NCBI GenBank assembly: GCA_903813345.2
Contig: CAIIXF020000005.1
Span: 310,001-374,000 of the forward strand
Direction of reading: 5' to 3'
DNA: 64,000 nt
Source: Owenia fusiformis
Lineage: Eukaryota > Annelida > Polychaeta > Sabellida > Oweniidae
Every line of letters begins with the position of its first letter. Position 1 is the stretch's first letter. A program made the position numbers and the translations under genes. Below are positions 38,401 through 53,400 of the stretch, piece by piece. The notes under the pieces are model-generated. The model was not told the origin of the DNA. It was given only the letters and a program-made list of their open reading frames with translations, and made no database searches.

Positions 38401-41400
38401 TTGAAATATTAAATGTTGAATGCACATTGCCTCTTATTTTTTTCAGAATGTGCCAAACTACATTATATAATGTATGTCTCAGAAACCTGCACATAGAAAT
38501 ATGGTTCATGACTTTAATTATGTCTGTTTTTAGGCTGAGGATGATGTTAAAATGTGTCTGGAGGCAAGTTGTAAGAAGAGAGATGTTTCCTTGCCAGCAT
38601 CCTTTTGGTCTAATGCACATGTAGACTTCAGAATAGACGCTGTAGATAATCATGGAAGGTTGGTACTATTTGAATAGGGGCCCTTTACCGATCTACATAA
38701 CATCTAACCTCGCATATAACTGCTGTTAGAAATAAAATATCTGCAACTGTTTTATATTATAATTAGACATATGTGATATTAATGTAATGAGAATTTCATG
38801 AGATTATATCAACAATGATGAGTAACTAATGAAGCTTTGACATTCAAGGGACATGCTAGTAAAACGAAATGATACTATCTTGTGCCAAATTGGAATAAAA
38901 ATCAGTACAAAACCTCTTGTGCTAAATTGATTCTTAGATTCTATCAATGCTGTAATTTTATGATGCATAGACCTATGAAGAGGAAATACATTGGTTTGAT
39001 TTCAGGAGTGTTTCCATTACTGACAATGAGTCTTTAAAGATGGTGAAATATGCCTGCCTGACACTGTATGATGTTCCTAGTGTTGAACATAAGGGAGACA
39101 CACTGGGCTCCCTTGTCTTTGGGGAATCATTCTTAGAATCCAGCATACAAGTTATATGTGCAGGTAAGTATTGTGGATGTGTACAGGGTGGGTCGAAATG
39201 TTGAGTTTGAGCTCTTTATAACATTTAGTATTCATTTTAAAATTGATTGACACTTTTTGGCCTACCTTATACATGTATTATTTTAAAAATACTGTTAACT
39301 GTAGTGTTAAACATGATTTTTACTTATCTATAAAATGATGATATTTGGTATACCTCTGCTCATATTATAGAATAATGATAATGCTTCTTGTCCTTGCAAA
39401 TGATGCAAAGCAACCTCTGCTTTCCAGATGGCAGCAAAAGATTGGACAGTGAGCTTACAGTATTAACCAGAAATGTGCCAAGGTTCATAACATGGACAGT
39501 AAGGATATATTTCTCAAAAGAAATGAATTAAATATAAATAATCAAAAATCTTGTGTAGCTAAGTTGGAGGATCTTGCAATTGACATAAATAGATTTGGGA
39601 TCTTATTTGAATAAGCTGGAAGATCCAATGTAGATCAATTTGTGGAACTTCAATTTTGCAACTCAATGTCTTCTATGCATTCTATAGAAATGAGAATGAA
39701 ATGATTCCAATACAATTGTAGACACCAAATGAAGAACAAGGGCTTGTAGAGAGAATGAAACAACTCACTCAACAGAGTACTGAGAAGCAACAATTTGGCA
39801 GAGTTCTCATAGACCAACAATCAGCAAAGATGCTCAGTGACACTAACCTCTGTAACCCCGATGAAGGTATGAACTGCAATTGTCTGCATGTTATTTATAG
39901 TTACTCACATAGATAGCAAACCCCTACAAACCATGTCAACAGCACTCAAGTCATAGATTTATCAATTCATCAGAAGCATTTAATGAATCATTGAAAAGGA
40001 GTTAGTTTGATAAGTGATATTGATAAGTGTTTCATTGTTTTTCCAGGGGAGTTGACACTGTATGAGCGAAGCATTGTTTTCATCAACAGTCGCCATGGCC
40101 CTACATTGCTTCCCCTTGATCAGTTTGAATCTCTTTCATTCTATGATGGCGTGAGTATCATTAATTATCTTACCAAACATAGTTCATAAGGGATACTGAA
40201 AAGCTGTCAATATGTCTGTTAACACTATGATATCAGAAAGGAACAATAGTAGGAGGTTGTATTAGGTATCATTGGAAATGTTATTCAATCCCCAGTATTT
40301 GAGTTTACTTATAATTACAGGGTGGGCTAAAAAAATTGGAGTATTTTGAGCTTACTTATAATTACAGGGTGGGCCAAAATATTGGAACATTTGTTCCATC
40401 CATTGTAATTTTTTGTTTACCTGGCTATTACATGAAATGTTCAAAATGATGAGTGATTTGATAAATATATTTTGTTTAGCAGGATTTGCTACTCCTTTGA
40501 GTTGCAGTTTTTCTAGTATTTTTTTTATTTATTTTATTGTGTGATAAAAATAATTAACATTTTGTGTATAGAGTGATAACTTTTTTCGGAAATCATAGCA
40601 ATACTTCGCAGTCAAATTATAAGTTACAGCGGATTCAAAAACTGAATGTTCTCAATATTATTTTGCATTTTAGGATTCACCAAGTGTTGTAGCATTTGTA
40701 ATTATAAGATACAACAAAGAGCTATGTAGTAGCCTCCCTTCCCATCTCAATGTTGTTTTGCATTTCAGGATTCACCCAGTGTTGTAGCATTTGTAATTAT
40801 AAGATACAACAAAGAGCTATGTAGTAGCCTCCCTTCCCATCTCCAGAGTCCATCCAGCACAATCATTCTAGCCCTCACTCCTAAATCAAAGGCATACAAA
40901 GCTTTCTTCAGAGAGGTAAGTTAGGATCTACTAAACTACAGTTTAGAGGCATCATAATTGTGGGTGAGGCCAAGCAACTGTCTCACCAAAATTTACAAAA
41001 ACATATATTCTCTGATGCTAAATCTGTAGAAATTAAGTCCAGCAATTTGCCTGACCTATTGATTTTTGCCTCACCTGGCTATGCCTATTAAGCCATTAAC
41101 TCTAACTGCAAAATTAAGTTTAGTCATGTTTGTGTGTGTCAGTCATCAGTAATCAGCAACCCTTTGTTTAAAAGATCCAGATTTCCGCCCCAATATAAAT
41201 GCTTTTATAATAAATTAGGGATGGTTCAATAGATCTTAGAGATAGTATATACATTAAAGTTATTTATTAAGAGATTACATATGTTTAAAGTATTTGCATA
41301 TGTCAAAGAGTTGGCATATGCGACAGAGATAGCATGTATTTAAGATTTTTCATATGTTATTAGGTGCTGCCTTTATGGAGGAAAGAGTCTCACACACCAT

Positions 41401-44400
41401 CAATGGAACTTCTTACTGAACTACATGACAACATTAAACAATTGTAAGTTACACATTTTATTTGAAAACACAGAATAAAATTGGCAGCTAATATAGTCTG
41501 ATATGATTCAGGTTTCCTGTATCCATCATTAGTGAACAAAAACATCGTCTCTTGTTATGTTCTCTGTTACCATGCCATTGACAACATCAATGAACGGTCA
41601 TTGATTGCTTATTATCCCATTGAACGAAGTTCAGAGGGATATAGGGAACGCCATCTGTCTGTCTGTCTGTCTGTCTGTCTGTCCGGGCAATAACTCAAAT
41701 GCCATTGGCCCAATTTTGTTCATATTTTGTACACATATACATGATTGAAGTAGAAGTTCTGCTCGAAAGCCGATTTTCAAAATGGCTGCTCATTTAAAAA
41801 TGGCGGCCTTTGTAGTGCCGATTTTACAATAATTTAGGTACAATATGTAAAAGTGTAATAGCAATATGTTTTAAATGTCAAAAATTATATAGGACATTTA
41901 ATAAAGCTAAAAATGTAGATATCAAAGAAGCACATGGCAGCCATCTTGAAAAATGGTGGCCTTTACACGCTGTTTTACGATTTTTGCTGTTACTCGAAAA
42001 GTAGTGGAGAAATTTTGTTCATATTTAGTATGTGAATACTATAAGCATGGAACACTGTCTAATGACACTTTTTGTAGAAATAACGTTTTTTACTATAACT
42101 CGAAAAGTAGTGGATCAATTTTGTTCATATTTGGTATGCGAATACTATTACAATGGCATACTGTTTAATGACACTTTTGGAAGAAGGCGCCCATTTTGAA
42201 AAATGGCCGTCATTTTTACGTGTTTTACTATAACTCAAAAAGAAGTGGAGCGATTTTGTTCATATTTGATATGTGAATACTTATAAACACGGCACACTGT
42301 CTTACGACATTTTGGCAAGTAGGTGGCCATTGACATGTTTGTGTGTGCGACTTTGTTGAAATATTACATATACATTTTCTGTTATTTCATATTGCACTTT
42401 CTTATGACAATTTGTGGTGTGTTAATTTACGATTTTTGCTTTATACTTCGTTTGTAAAAATGCCAGCCATGTCTGTACGATGGGATTTGCTTTGGTGTTG
42501 CTGTTGTCTAGTTTACATGATGATTTATCTATTTTTATGATATATCAATTGCATATATATACATTGGATTGGTTAAAAACTATTCAGAATGTAACATTTC
42601 TTCTGCAGGCATTCACATCTACAGCTCCAATACACCAACACAACATCAGCTAAAGCCACCCCACTGAAAAAAGCTGTTGCAAATCTGCCAAATCTTCACA
42701 CATTTCTTGATCATTTCGAAGGCTCAAGTGTATCTAGTTTGGACGTGTCCTATAAGGATGTGAACATATTAACCAAGAGACCATACGACAGTGGCAACTT
42801 TGATGATTCAAATCAGGTTTGTAGAATTTAAAGGAGCGAAAGTGATAGAGACAAGTATAAAAAGATTTTACAATATTTTTCCAAGTTGTTCCTATTTTCT
42901 AAGAAATCAAACTTAAAGGAACATTCCTGGCCAAACCTTTTCTATCCTGATGTAATAGCTATAATCATATATATACTTTCCATATTTAGCAAAACACCAG
43001 GAAATGTTTTAATATAGTCAATATTGATAATTTAAAAATGTAGGAGAGAAATGGTCTGGCCAGGCCTTTAATATAGGGATACCATCATTCATTTATTAGC
43101 GTTATCTGGCTATTGTTTTGAAAAAGGGAAAAAGAAGACAATGTTACTGTCTGGTTATTTCTATTTTATGGTTTGATAATATTACTTTTGTTTGGTGGAA
43201 TTTGCTACAGGGCTAGTTCCTGTTTTTCAAGTTTTGAGTATGTTCACCATCATGACAAGGTTACTTTATTGTTGCTTACAGTTAGTGGTAACCATCCTGA
43301 CAGGGGTACCAGGAAGTCATAAAGAGAATCTCTGTACAACTCTTGCTAACCTCTCCAAGGAAGAGGGAAGGTGGGTTCAATTCATACATGTTATAGTACT
43401 AGAATTAATAATTTAATAACTTATCATAAAAATATATAACATATTACACTTTGGATCATATGCTTCAGTATTGTATGTTAGGCCATATGCTTCAATATTG
43501 CATGTCAGGCCATATTTTTCAATATTGCATGTTAGGCCATATGCTTCAATATTGCATGTTAGGCCATATGCTTCAATATTGCATGTTAGGCCATGTGCTT
43601 CAATATTGCACTTTGGTTCATATGCTTCAATATTGCACTTTGGATCATATCCTTCAATATTGCGTGTTAGACCATATGCTTCAATATCGCATGTCAGGCC
43701 ATATTTTTCAATATTGCATGTTAGGCCATATGCTTCAATATTGCATGTTAAGCCATATGCTTCAATATTGCATGTTAGGCCATATTTTTCAATATTACAT
43801 GTTAGGCCATATGCTTCAATATTCCATGTTAGGCCATGTGCTTCAATATTGCACTTTGGTTCATATGTTTCAATATTGCATGTTAGACCATATTTTTCAA
43901 TATTTCGTGTTATGCTTCAATATTGCATGTAAGACCATATGCTTCAATATTGCAGTAAGACCATATGCTTCAATGTTGTGTGTTAGGCCTTATACTTCAA
44001 TATCGCACTTTGGGTCATATGCTTAAATATTGCAGTTTGGGTCATATGCTTCAATATTGCACTGTGGGTTGTGTTTTTCCAAAGTCCTAATTTACAAGAA
44101 TGGCTGACCTTTATTACCTTACACTGTATGAACTTGTATTTTAGGTGGGTTGTGTTGAGGCAGCCACTAGACAACACTGAAGCATTTAATGCTGAGAGTC
44201 TCCATGGCTCCCTCTACCAAACATACCACGCACAGAAGAAACGCAAACCAGGGTCAGCTGCAACTAAACGCAAGATGAGAGCTTTAATTGTCACTCCTGG
44301 GTCAGTAGAATTTGACTTTTGGGTGTTAGTGGCTTACAGTGAGCTTATGGGATTGATTAGGTGTCCTTGCTTTGGTCCATTCATCACTCAGTTGCCCATT

Positions 44401-47400
44401 TGTCCATCCATGAACATTGGTGGTAGAAATATTAATCTTATCTTAATTATTTTATGGTTATCTATGGTACAATATACAATTGTAGACATCTCTTGAGGTC
44501 AACTGGCAAAATTGTATACCCATACTGTAAACCTTGAAAGTACTGTTGACTGACCGCAGCACTTTCAGGGTTTACAGTATCGGTATACACTTTTGCCAGT
44601 TGACCGAATAGAGAGGTTAACAATTGTTTTGTTGATCTAGGAATATTATTATAAATGGAAAGATATATTATCGAATATAACGTGAGACATATTTTAGCAA
44701 AAAATCCCCAAACCATTGAATATCACTTCTAAAAACGTAGTTTGATTTTCAATTTTTTATTAATACTGCAAAATGAAAAACGATTTTTAAAAAAAATTCA
44801 AATTTTCTTTAATATATTTTTTTTTATATTAAAAAAGAATAAAAAAAAATGTATTTTTTTTATATTTTCAAATTTAAAATTTAAAAAAGTAGCGATCAAC
44901 AGTACCTAGTAGCGGTCAACAGTATACAATTCTTGACCTCTCCAGAGGTCAACCGGCAAAATTGTATACTGAGACTGTAAACCGAGAAACTATTGTTGAC
45001 AGAGACCGAAGGTCTACAATTGTTTTGTTAGTCTGAAGAAACTAATAATACACATAAAGACAACAATCATCAATCGGCATGGCATCATTTCACAACCTTT
45101 TCTCCGAACCACATTAGCAATATTTTTTTAGAAAATCTGAAGACAGTGTAAGTAGCTAAACTCTCTGTATTCGGCACATCACGGCGTACTCATTAGTAAA
45201 TTAATGTTAATTTTACGTTTCTATTTGTATTTTTGCTATAGTAAAGTCAAAATATCATTTTCATCAACGTTTACACATGTTACAAAATGTCCGTCTTTCA
45301 TGTTTTTTGTGACGTCATGAAACTTTTTTTCAAAAGTAGCGGTCAACAGTACCTTGTAGCGGTCAACAGTATACAAAAAGTGACTGCCATTGAGGGCAAT
45401 TGTGTAAATTATTTTTACAATAGTACATTGTAGAGGATATTCCCAAGGGGAAATCATTTTCACTATTGCTCGAAATTAGGCAGTCACTATTTGTTTTATT
45501 ATATACCCTATACTGACTCTTGTCCCGTTTCCTCTGCGAAGGCCAAAAAGGCTTAGAAAGCCCCCTCCCCGGGTCCATTGTTAGCATTATAAGCTGTGAC
45601 GTCATCAGATGCTCAACAGAAATTTTTGCCTCTGACACTCTCACTTGACAAATTCAATCGCGTTTAACACGCGGAATAGATTATCATAACACTTGAAATC
45701 ACACAGACGTATTTAGCTTAGGGAACTTTATACACGTTGCTTATACTGTATCGTTCACGTACGTCTGTCATGGTGAACGGAGTTGATTTGTGTTTGTGCT
45801 CATCCTCCATTTTTCTGTTTTTCGTCTGCGCAGTGATGATGACGTTTCCAAGGGTAATAGAAGTTGCAATCGTGACGTCAGCGGGCAATAGTTCAAATGT
45901 ATATTCCCGCTGACATCACATTTGAGGGAATATAACTTTCCGAGGGAAATAGTAAATCTATTTTGGAACACGTGACTCGGTATTGACCAATCAGGATTAG
46001 TGTTACATATTTAAGGAATAAAGACGGATGATATGGCGTGATATATGACTGAAAAATTTATTCTGTTCATTGTTAAAAGACCGAAATCGCGTAGCAATTG
46101 ACATGATTGAGGTCTTTGGCAATGGCCAGAATAAAATTTGAGGTCATATATTTGACATAAATCATAAAATCGAGGTTTTTGTTACGATTCTAATATGATA
46201 AACAGACAAGAAAAACAAATATTTGCATTTATGAATTTTAGTGGTCATACATACTCAATATAGACCAGTAAATCAATTGTTCTTGTTATTGTCACATATC
46301 ATATTAGAATAATGAATATATCCAAGTTAATGAAAGCCTTGTTAATTAAAGCACCTGCTTTAAAATTACAGGTTCACAGATATAGTAGAAGTGGTCCGTG
46401 CTGTGATGACCCATCCAGATAAAGAGGTGTTGATGAACCTTAGAATAGGAGCTGTAACAGCATGTGTTGACCCACTCAATACATACATGCAAGACAGGTA
46501 TGTGGACATTTGAATAGTTGCTGTAACAGCATGTGTTGACCCACTCAATACATACATGCAAGACAGGTATGTGGACATTTGAATAGGAGCTGTTACAGCG
46601 TGTGTTGACCCATTCAATACATACATGCAAGACAGGTATGTGGACATTTGAATAGTTGCTGTTACAGCATGTGTTGACCCACTCAATACATACATGCAAG
46701 ACAGGTATGTGGACATATGAATAGGAGCTGTAACAGCATGTGTTGACCCACTCAATACATACATGCAAGACAGGTATGTGGACATATGAATAGGTGCTGT
46801 AACAGCATGTGTTGACCCACTCAGCACATACATGCAAGACAGGTATGTGGACATATAAATAGGTGCTGTAACAGTGTGTGTTGACCCACTCAATACATAC
46901 ATGCAAGACAGGTATGTGGACATTTGAATAGGTGCTGTAACAGCATGTGTTGACCCACTCAATACATACATGCAAGACAGGTATGTGGACATTTGAATAG
47001 GTGCTGTAACAGCATGTGTTGACCCACTCAATACATACATGCAAGACAGGTATGTGGACATTTGAATAGGTGCTGTAACAGCATGTGTTGACCCACTCAA
47101 TACATACATGCAAGACAGGTATGTGGACATTTGAATTGGAGCTGTAACATCATGGGTTGACCCACTCAATACATACATGCAAGACAGGTATGTGGACATT
47201 TGAATAGGTGCTGTAACAGCATGTGTTGACCCACTCAATACATACATGCAAGACAGGTATGTGGACATTTGAATAGGTGCTGTAACAGCATGTGTTGACC
47301 CACTCAATACATACATGCAAGACAGGTATGTGGACATTTGAATAGGTGCTGTAACAGCATGTGTTGACCCACTCAATACATACATGCAAGACAGGTATGT

Positions 47401-50400
47401 GGACATTTGAATTGGTGCTGTAACAGCATGTGTTGACCCACTCAATACATACATGCAAGACAGGTATGTGGACATATGAATAGGTGCTGTAACAGCGTGT
47501 GTTGACCCACTCAATACATACGCGCAAGACAGGTATGTGGACATTTGAATAGGTGCTGTAACAGTGTGTGTTGACCCACTCAATACATACATGCAAGACA
47601 GGTATGTGGACATTTGAATAGGTGCTGTAACAGCATGTGTTGACCCACTCAGTAAATACAAGCAAAACAGGTATGTGGACATTTGAATAGGTGCTGTAAC
47701 AGCATGTGTTGACCCACTCAATACATACATGCAAGACAGGTATGTGGACATTTGAATAGGTGCTGTAACATCATGGGTTGACCCACTCAATACATACATG
47801 CAAGACAGGTATGTGGACATTTGAATTGGAGCTGTAACAGCATGTGTTGACTCACTCAATACATACATGCAAGACAGGTATGTGGACATTTGAATAGGTG
47901 CTGTAACAGCGTGTGTTGACCCACTCAATACATACATGCAAGACAGGTATGTGGACATTTGAATAGGTGCTGTAACAGCATGTGTTGACCCACTCAATAC
48001 ATACATGCAAGACAGGTATGTGGACATTTGAATAGGTGCTGTAACAGCGTGTGTTGACCCACTCAATACATACATGCAAGACAGGTATGTGGACATTTGA
48101 ATAGGTGCTGTAACAGCATGTGTTGACCCACTCAATACATACATGCAAGACAGGTATGTGGACATTTGAATAGGTGCTGTAACAGCGTGTGTTGACCCAC
48201 TCAATACATACATGCAAGACAGGTATGTGGACATTTGAATAGGTGCTGTAACAGCATGTGTTGACCCACTCAATACATACATGCAAGACAGGTATGTGGA
48301 CATATGAATAGGTGCTGTTACAGCATGTGTTGACCCACTCAATACATACATGCAAGACAGGTATGTGGACATATGAATAGGTGCTGTAACAGTGTGTGTT
48401 GACCCACTCAGTACATACATGCAAGACAGGTATGTGGACATATGAATAGGTGCTGTAACAGCATGTGTTGACCCACTCAATACATACATGCAAGACAGGT
48501 ATGTGGACATTTGAATAGGTGCTGTAACAGCATGCGTTGACCCACTCAATACATACATGCAAGACAGGTATGTGGACATTTGAATTGGAGCTGTAACAGC
48601 ATGTGTTGACCCATTCAATACATACATGCAAGACAGGTATGTGGACATTTGAATTGGAGCTGTAACAGCATGTGTTGACCCACTCAATACATACATGCAA
48701 GACAGGTATATGGACATTTGAATTGGTGCTGTAACAGCGTGTGTTGACCCACTCAATACATACATGCAAGACAGGTATGTGGACATTTGAATAGGTGCTG
48801 TAACAGCATGTGTTGACCCACTCAATACATACATGCAAGACAGGTATATGGACATTTGAATTGGTGCTGTAACATCATGGGTTGACCCACTCAATACATA
48901 CATGCAAGACAGGTATGTGGACATTTGAATTGGAGCTGTAACAGCATGTGTTGACCCTCTCAATACATACATGCAAGACAGGTATGTGGACATTTGAATA
49001 GGTGCTGTAACAGCATGTGTTGACCCACTCAATACATACATGCAAGACAGGTATGTGGACATTTGAATAGGAGCTGTTACAGCATGTGTTGACCCACTCA
49101 ATACATACATGCAAGACAGGTATGTGGACATTTGAATAGGAGCTGTTACAGCATGTGTTGACCCACTCAATACATACATGCAAGACAGGTATGTGGACAT
49201 TTGAATAGGTGCTGTAACAGCATGTGTTGACCCACTCAATACATACATGCAAGACAGGTATGTGGACATTTGAATAGGAGCTGTTACAGCATGTGTTGAC
49301 CCACTCAGTACATACATGCAAGACAGGTATGTGGACATTTGAATTGGTGCTGTAACATCATGGGTTGACCCACTCAATACATACATGCAAGACAGGTATG
49401 TGGACATATGAATAGGAGCTGTAACAGCATGTGTTGACCCACTCAATACATACATGCAAGACAGGTATGTGGACATTTGAATAGGTGCTGTAACAGCATG
49501 TGTTGACCCACTCAGTACATACATGCAAGACAGGTATGTGGACATATGAATTGGAGCTGTAACAGCATGTGTTGACCCACTCAATACATACATGCAAGAC
49601 AGGTATGTGAACATTTGAATAGGTGCTGTAACAGTGTGTGTTGACCCACTCAATACATACATGCAAGACAGGTATGTGGACATTTGAATAGGTGCTGTAA
49701 CAGCATGTGTTGACCCACTCAATACATACATGCAAGACAGGTATATGGACATTTGAATAGGTGCTGTAACAGCATGTGTTGACCCACTCAATACATACAT
49801 GCAAGACAGGTATATGGACATTTGAATTGGTGCTGTAACAGCGTGTGTTGACCCACTCAATACATACATGCAAGACAGGTATGTGGACATTTGAATAGGA
49901 GCTGTTACAGCATGTGTTGACCCACTAAATACATACATGCAAGACAGGTATGTGGACATTTGAATAGGTGCTGTAACAGCATGTGTTGACCCACTCAATA
50001 CATACATGCAAGACAGGTATGTGAACATTTGAATAGGTGCTGTAACAGTGTGTGTTGACCCACTCAATACATACATGCAAGACAGGTATGTGGACATTTG
50101 AATAGGTGCTGTAACAGCATGTGTTGACCCACTCAATACATACATGCAAGACAGGTATATGGACATTTGAATAGGTGCTGTAACAGCATGTGTTGACCCA
50201 CTCAATACATACATGCAAGACAGGTATATGGATATTTGAATTGGTGCTGTAACATCATGGGTTGACCCACTCAATACATACATGCAAGACAGGTATATGG
50301 ACATTTGAATAGGTGCTGTAACAGCATGTGTTGACCCACTCAATACATACATGCAAGACAGGTATGTGGACATTTGAATAGGTGCTGTAACAGCATGTGT

Positions 50401-53400
50401 TGACCCACTCAATACATACATGCAAGACAGGTATGTGGACATTTGAATAGGTGCTGTAACATCATGGGTTGACCCACTCAATACATACATGCAAGACAGG
50501 TATGTGGACATTTGAATAGTTGCTGTAACAGCATGTGTTGACCCACTCAATACATACATGCAAGACAGGTATGTGGACATTTGAATTGGAGCTGTAACAG
50601 CATGTGTTGACCCACTCAATACATACATGCAAGACAGGTATGTGGACATATGAATAGGAGCTGTAACAGCATGTGTTGACCCACTCAATACATACATGCA
50701 AGACAGGTATGTGGACATTTGAATAGGTGCTGTAACAGCCTGGGTTGACCCACTTAATACATACATGCAAGACAGGTATATGGACATTTGAATAGGTGCT
50801 GTAACAGCATGGGTTGACCCACTCAATACATACATGCAAGACAGGTATGTTGACATTTGAATAGGAGCTGTAACAGCATGTGTTGACCCACTCAATACAT
50901 ACATGCAAGACAGGTATGTGGACATTTGAATTGGTGCTGTAACATCATGGGTTGACCCACTCAATACATACATGCAAGACAGGTATATGGACATTTGAAT
51001 AGGTGCTGTAACAGCATGGGTTGACCCACTCAATACATACATGCAAGACAGGTATGTGGACATTTGAATAGGAGCTGTAACAGCATGGGTTGACCCACTC
51101 AATACATACATGCAAGACAGGTATATGGACATTTGAATAGGTGCTGTAACAGCATGGGTTGACCCACTCAATACATACATGCAAGACAGGTATATGGACA
51201 TTTGAATAGGTGCTGTAACAGCATGGGTTGACCCACTCAATACATACATGCAAGACAGGTATATGGACATTTGAATAGGTGCTGTAACAGCATGGGTTGA
51301 CCCACTCAGTACATACATGCAAGACAGGTATGTGGACATTTGAATTGGTGCTGTAACATCATGTGTTGACCCACTCAATACATACATGCAAGACAGGTAT
51401 GTGGACATTTGAATTGGTGCTGTAACAGCATGTGTTGACCCACTCAATACATACATGCAAGACAGGTATGTGGACATTTGAATTGGAGCTGTAACAGCAT
51501 GTGTTGACCCACTCAATACATACATGCAAGACAGGTATGTGGACATATGAATAGGTGCTGTAACAGCGTGTGTTGACCCACTCAATACATACATGCAAGA
51601 CAGGTATGTGGACATATGAATAGGTGCTGTAACAGCATGTGTTGACCCACTCAATACATACATGCAAGACAGGTATGTGGACATTTGAATAGGTGCTGTA
51701 ACAGCATGTGTTGACCCACTCAATGCATACATGCAAGACAGGTATGTGGACATTTGAATAGGTGCTGTAACAGCGTGTGTTGACCCACTCAATACATACA
51801 TGCAAGACAGGTATGTGGACATTTGAATAGGTGCTGTAACAGCATGTGTTGACCCACTCAATACATACATGCAAGACAGGTATGTGGACATATGAATAGG
51901 AGCTGTAACAGCATGTGTTGACCCACTCAATACATACATGCAAGACAGGTATGTGGACATTTGAATAGGTGCTGTAACATCATGGGTTGACCCACTCAAT
52001 ACATACATGCAAGACAGGTATGTGGACATTTGAATTGGAGCTGTAACAGCATGTGTTGACCCACTCAATACATACATGCAAGACAGGTATGTGGACATTT
52101 GAATAGGTGCTGTAACAGCATGTGTTGACCCACTCAATACATACATGCAAGACAGGTATGTGGACATATGAATAGGAGCTGTAACAGCATGTGTTGACCC
52201 ACTCAATACATACATGCAAGACAGGTATGTGGACATTTGAATAGGTGCTGTAACATCATGGGTTGACCCACTCAATACATACATGCAAGACAGGTATGTG
52301 GACATATGAATTGGAGCTGTAACAGCATGTGTTGACCCACTCAATACATACATGCAAGACAGGTATGTGGACATTTGAATAGGTGCTGTAACAGCATGTG
52401 TTGACCCACTCAATACATACATGCAAGACAGGTATGTGGACATATGAATAGAAGCTGTAACAGCATGTGTTGACCCACTCAATACATACATGCAAGACAG
52501 GTATGTGGACATTTGAATTGGTGCTGTAACATCATGGGTTGACCCACTCAATACATACATGCAAGACAGGTATGTGGACATTTGAATTGGAGCTGTAACA
52601 GCACGTGTTGACCCACTCAATACATACATGCAAGACAGGTATGTGGACATTTGAATTGGAGCTGTAACAGCATGTGTTGACCCACTCAATACATACATGC
52701 AAGACAGGTATGTGGACATTTGAATTGGAGCTGTAACAGTATGTGTTGACCCACTCAATACATACATGCAAGACAGGTATGTGGACATTTGAATTGGTGC
52801 TGTAACATCATGGGTTGACCCACTCAATACATACATGCAAGACAGGTATATAGACATTTGAATAGGTGCTGTAACAGCATTTGTTGACCCACTCAATACA
52901 TACATGCAAGACAGGTATGTGGACATTTGAATAGGTGCTGTAACAGCGTGTGTTGACCCACTCAATACATACATGCAAGACAGGTATGTGGACATTTGAA
53001 TAGGTGCTGTAACAGCATGTGTTGACCCACTCAATACATACATGCAAGACAGGTATGTGGACATTTGAATTGGTGCTGTAACATCATGGGTTGACCCACT
53101 CAATACATACATGCAAGACAGGTATGTGGACATTTGAATAGGTGCTGTAACAGCATGTGTTGACCCACTCAATACATACATGCAAGACAGGTATGTGGAC
53201 ATTTGAATTGGAGCTGTAACAGCATGTGTTGACCCACTCAATACATACATGCAAGACAGGTATGTGGACATTTGAATAGGAGCTGTAACAGCGTGTGTTG
53301 ACCCACTCAATACATACATGCAAGACAGGTATGTGGACATATGAATAGGAGCTGTTACAGCATGTGTTGACCCACTCAATACATACATGCAAGACAGGTA

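Noticed and set aside
40674-40745. Additional coding exon identical to exon 17
   Set aside because: It is a truncated duplicate; splicing it in shifts the frame and reaches a stop, and the phase chain is complete without it.
43451-44026. 191- and 153-codon frames repeating LGHMLQYCM or RPYASILHV
   Set aside because: Two overlapping frames of a 27-bp intronic minisatellite between exons 20 and 21.
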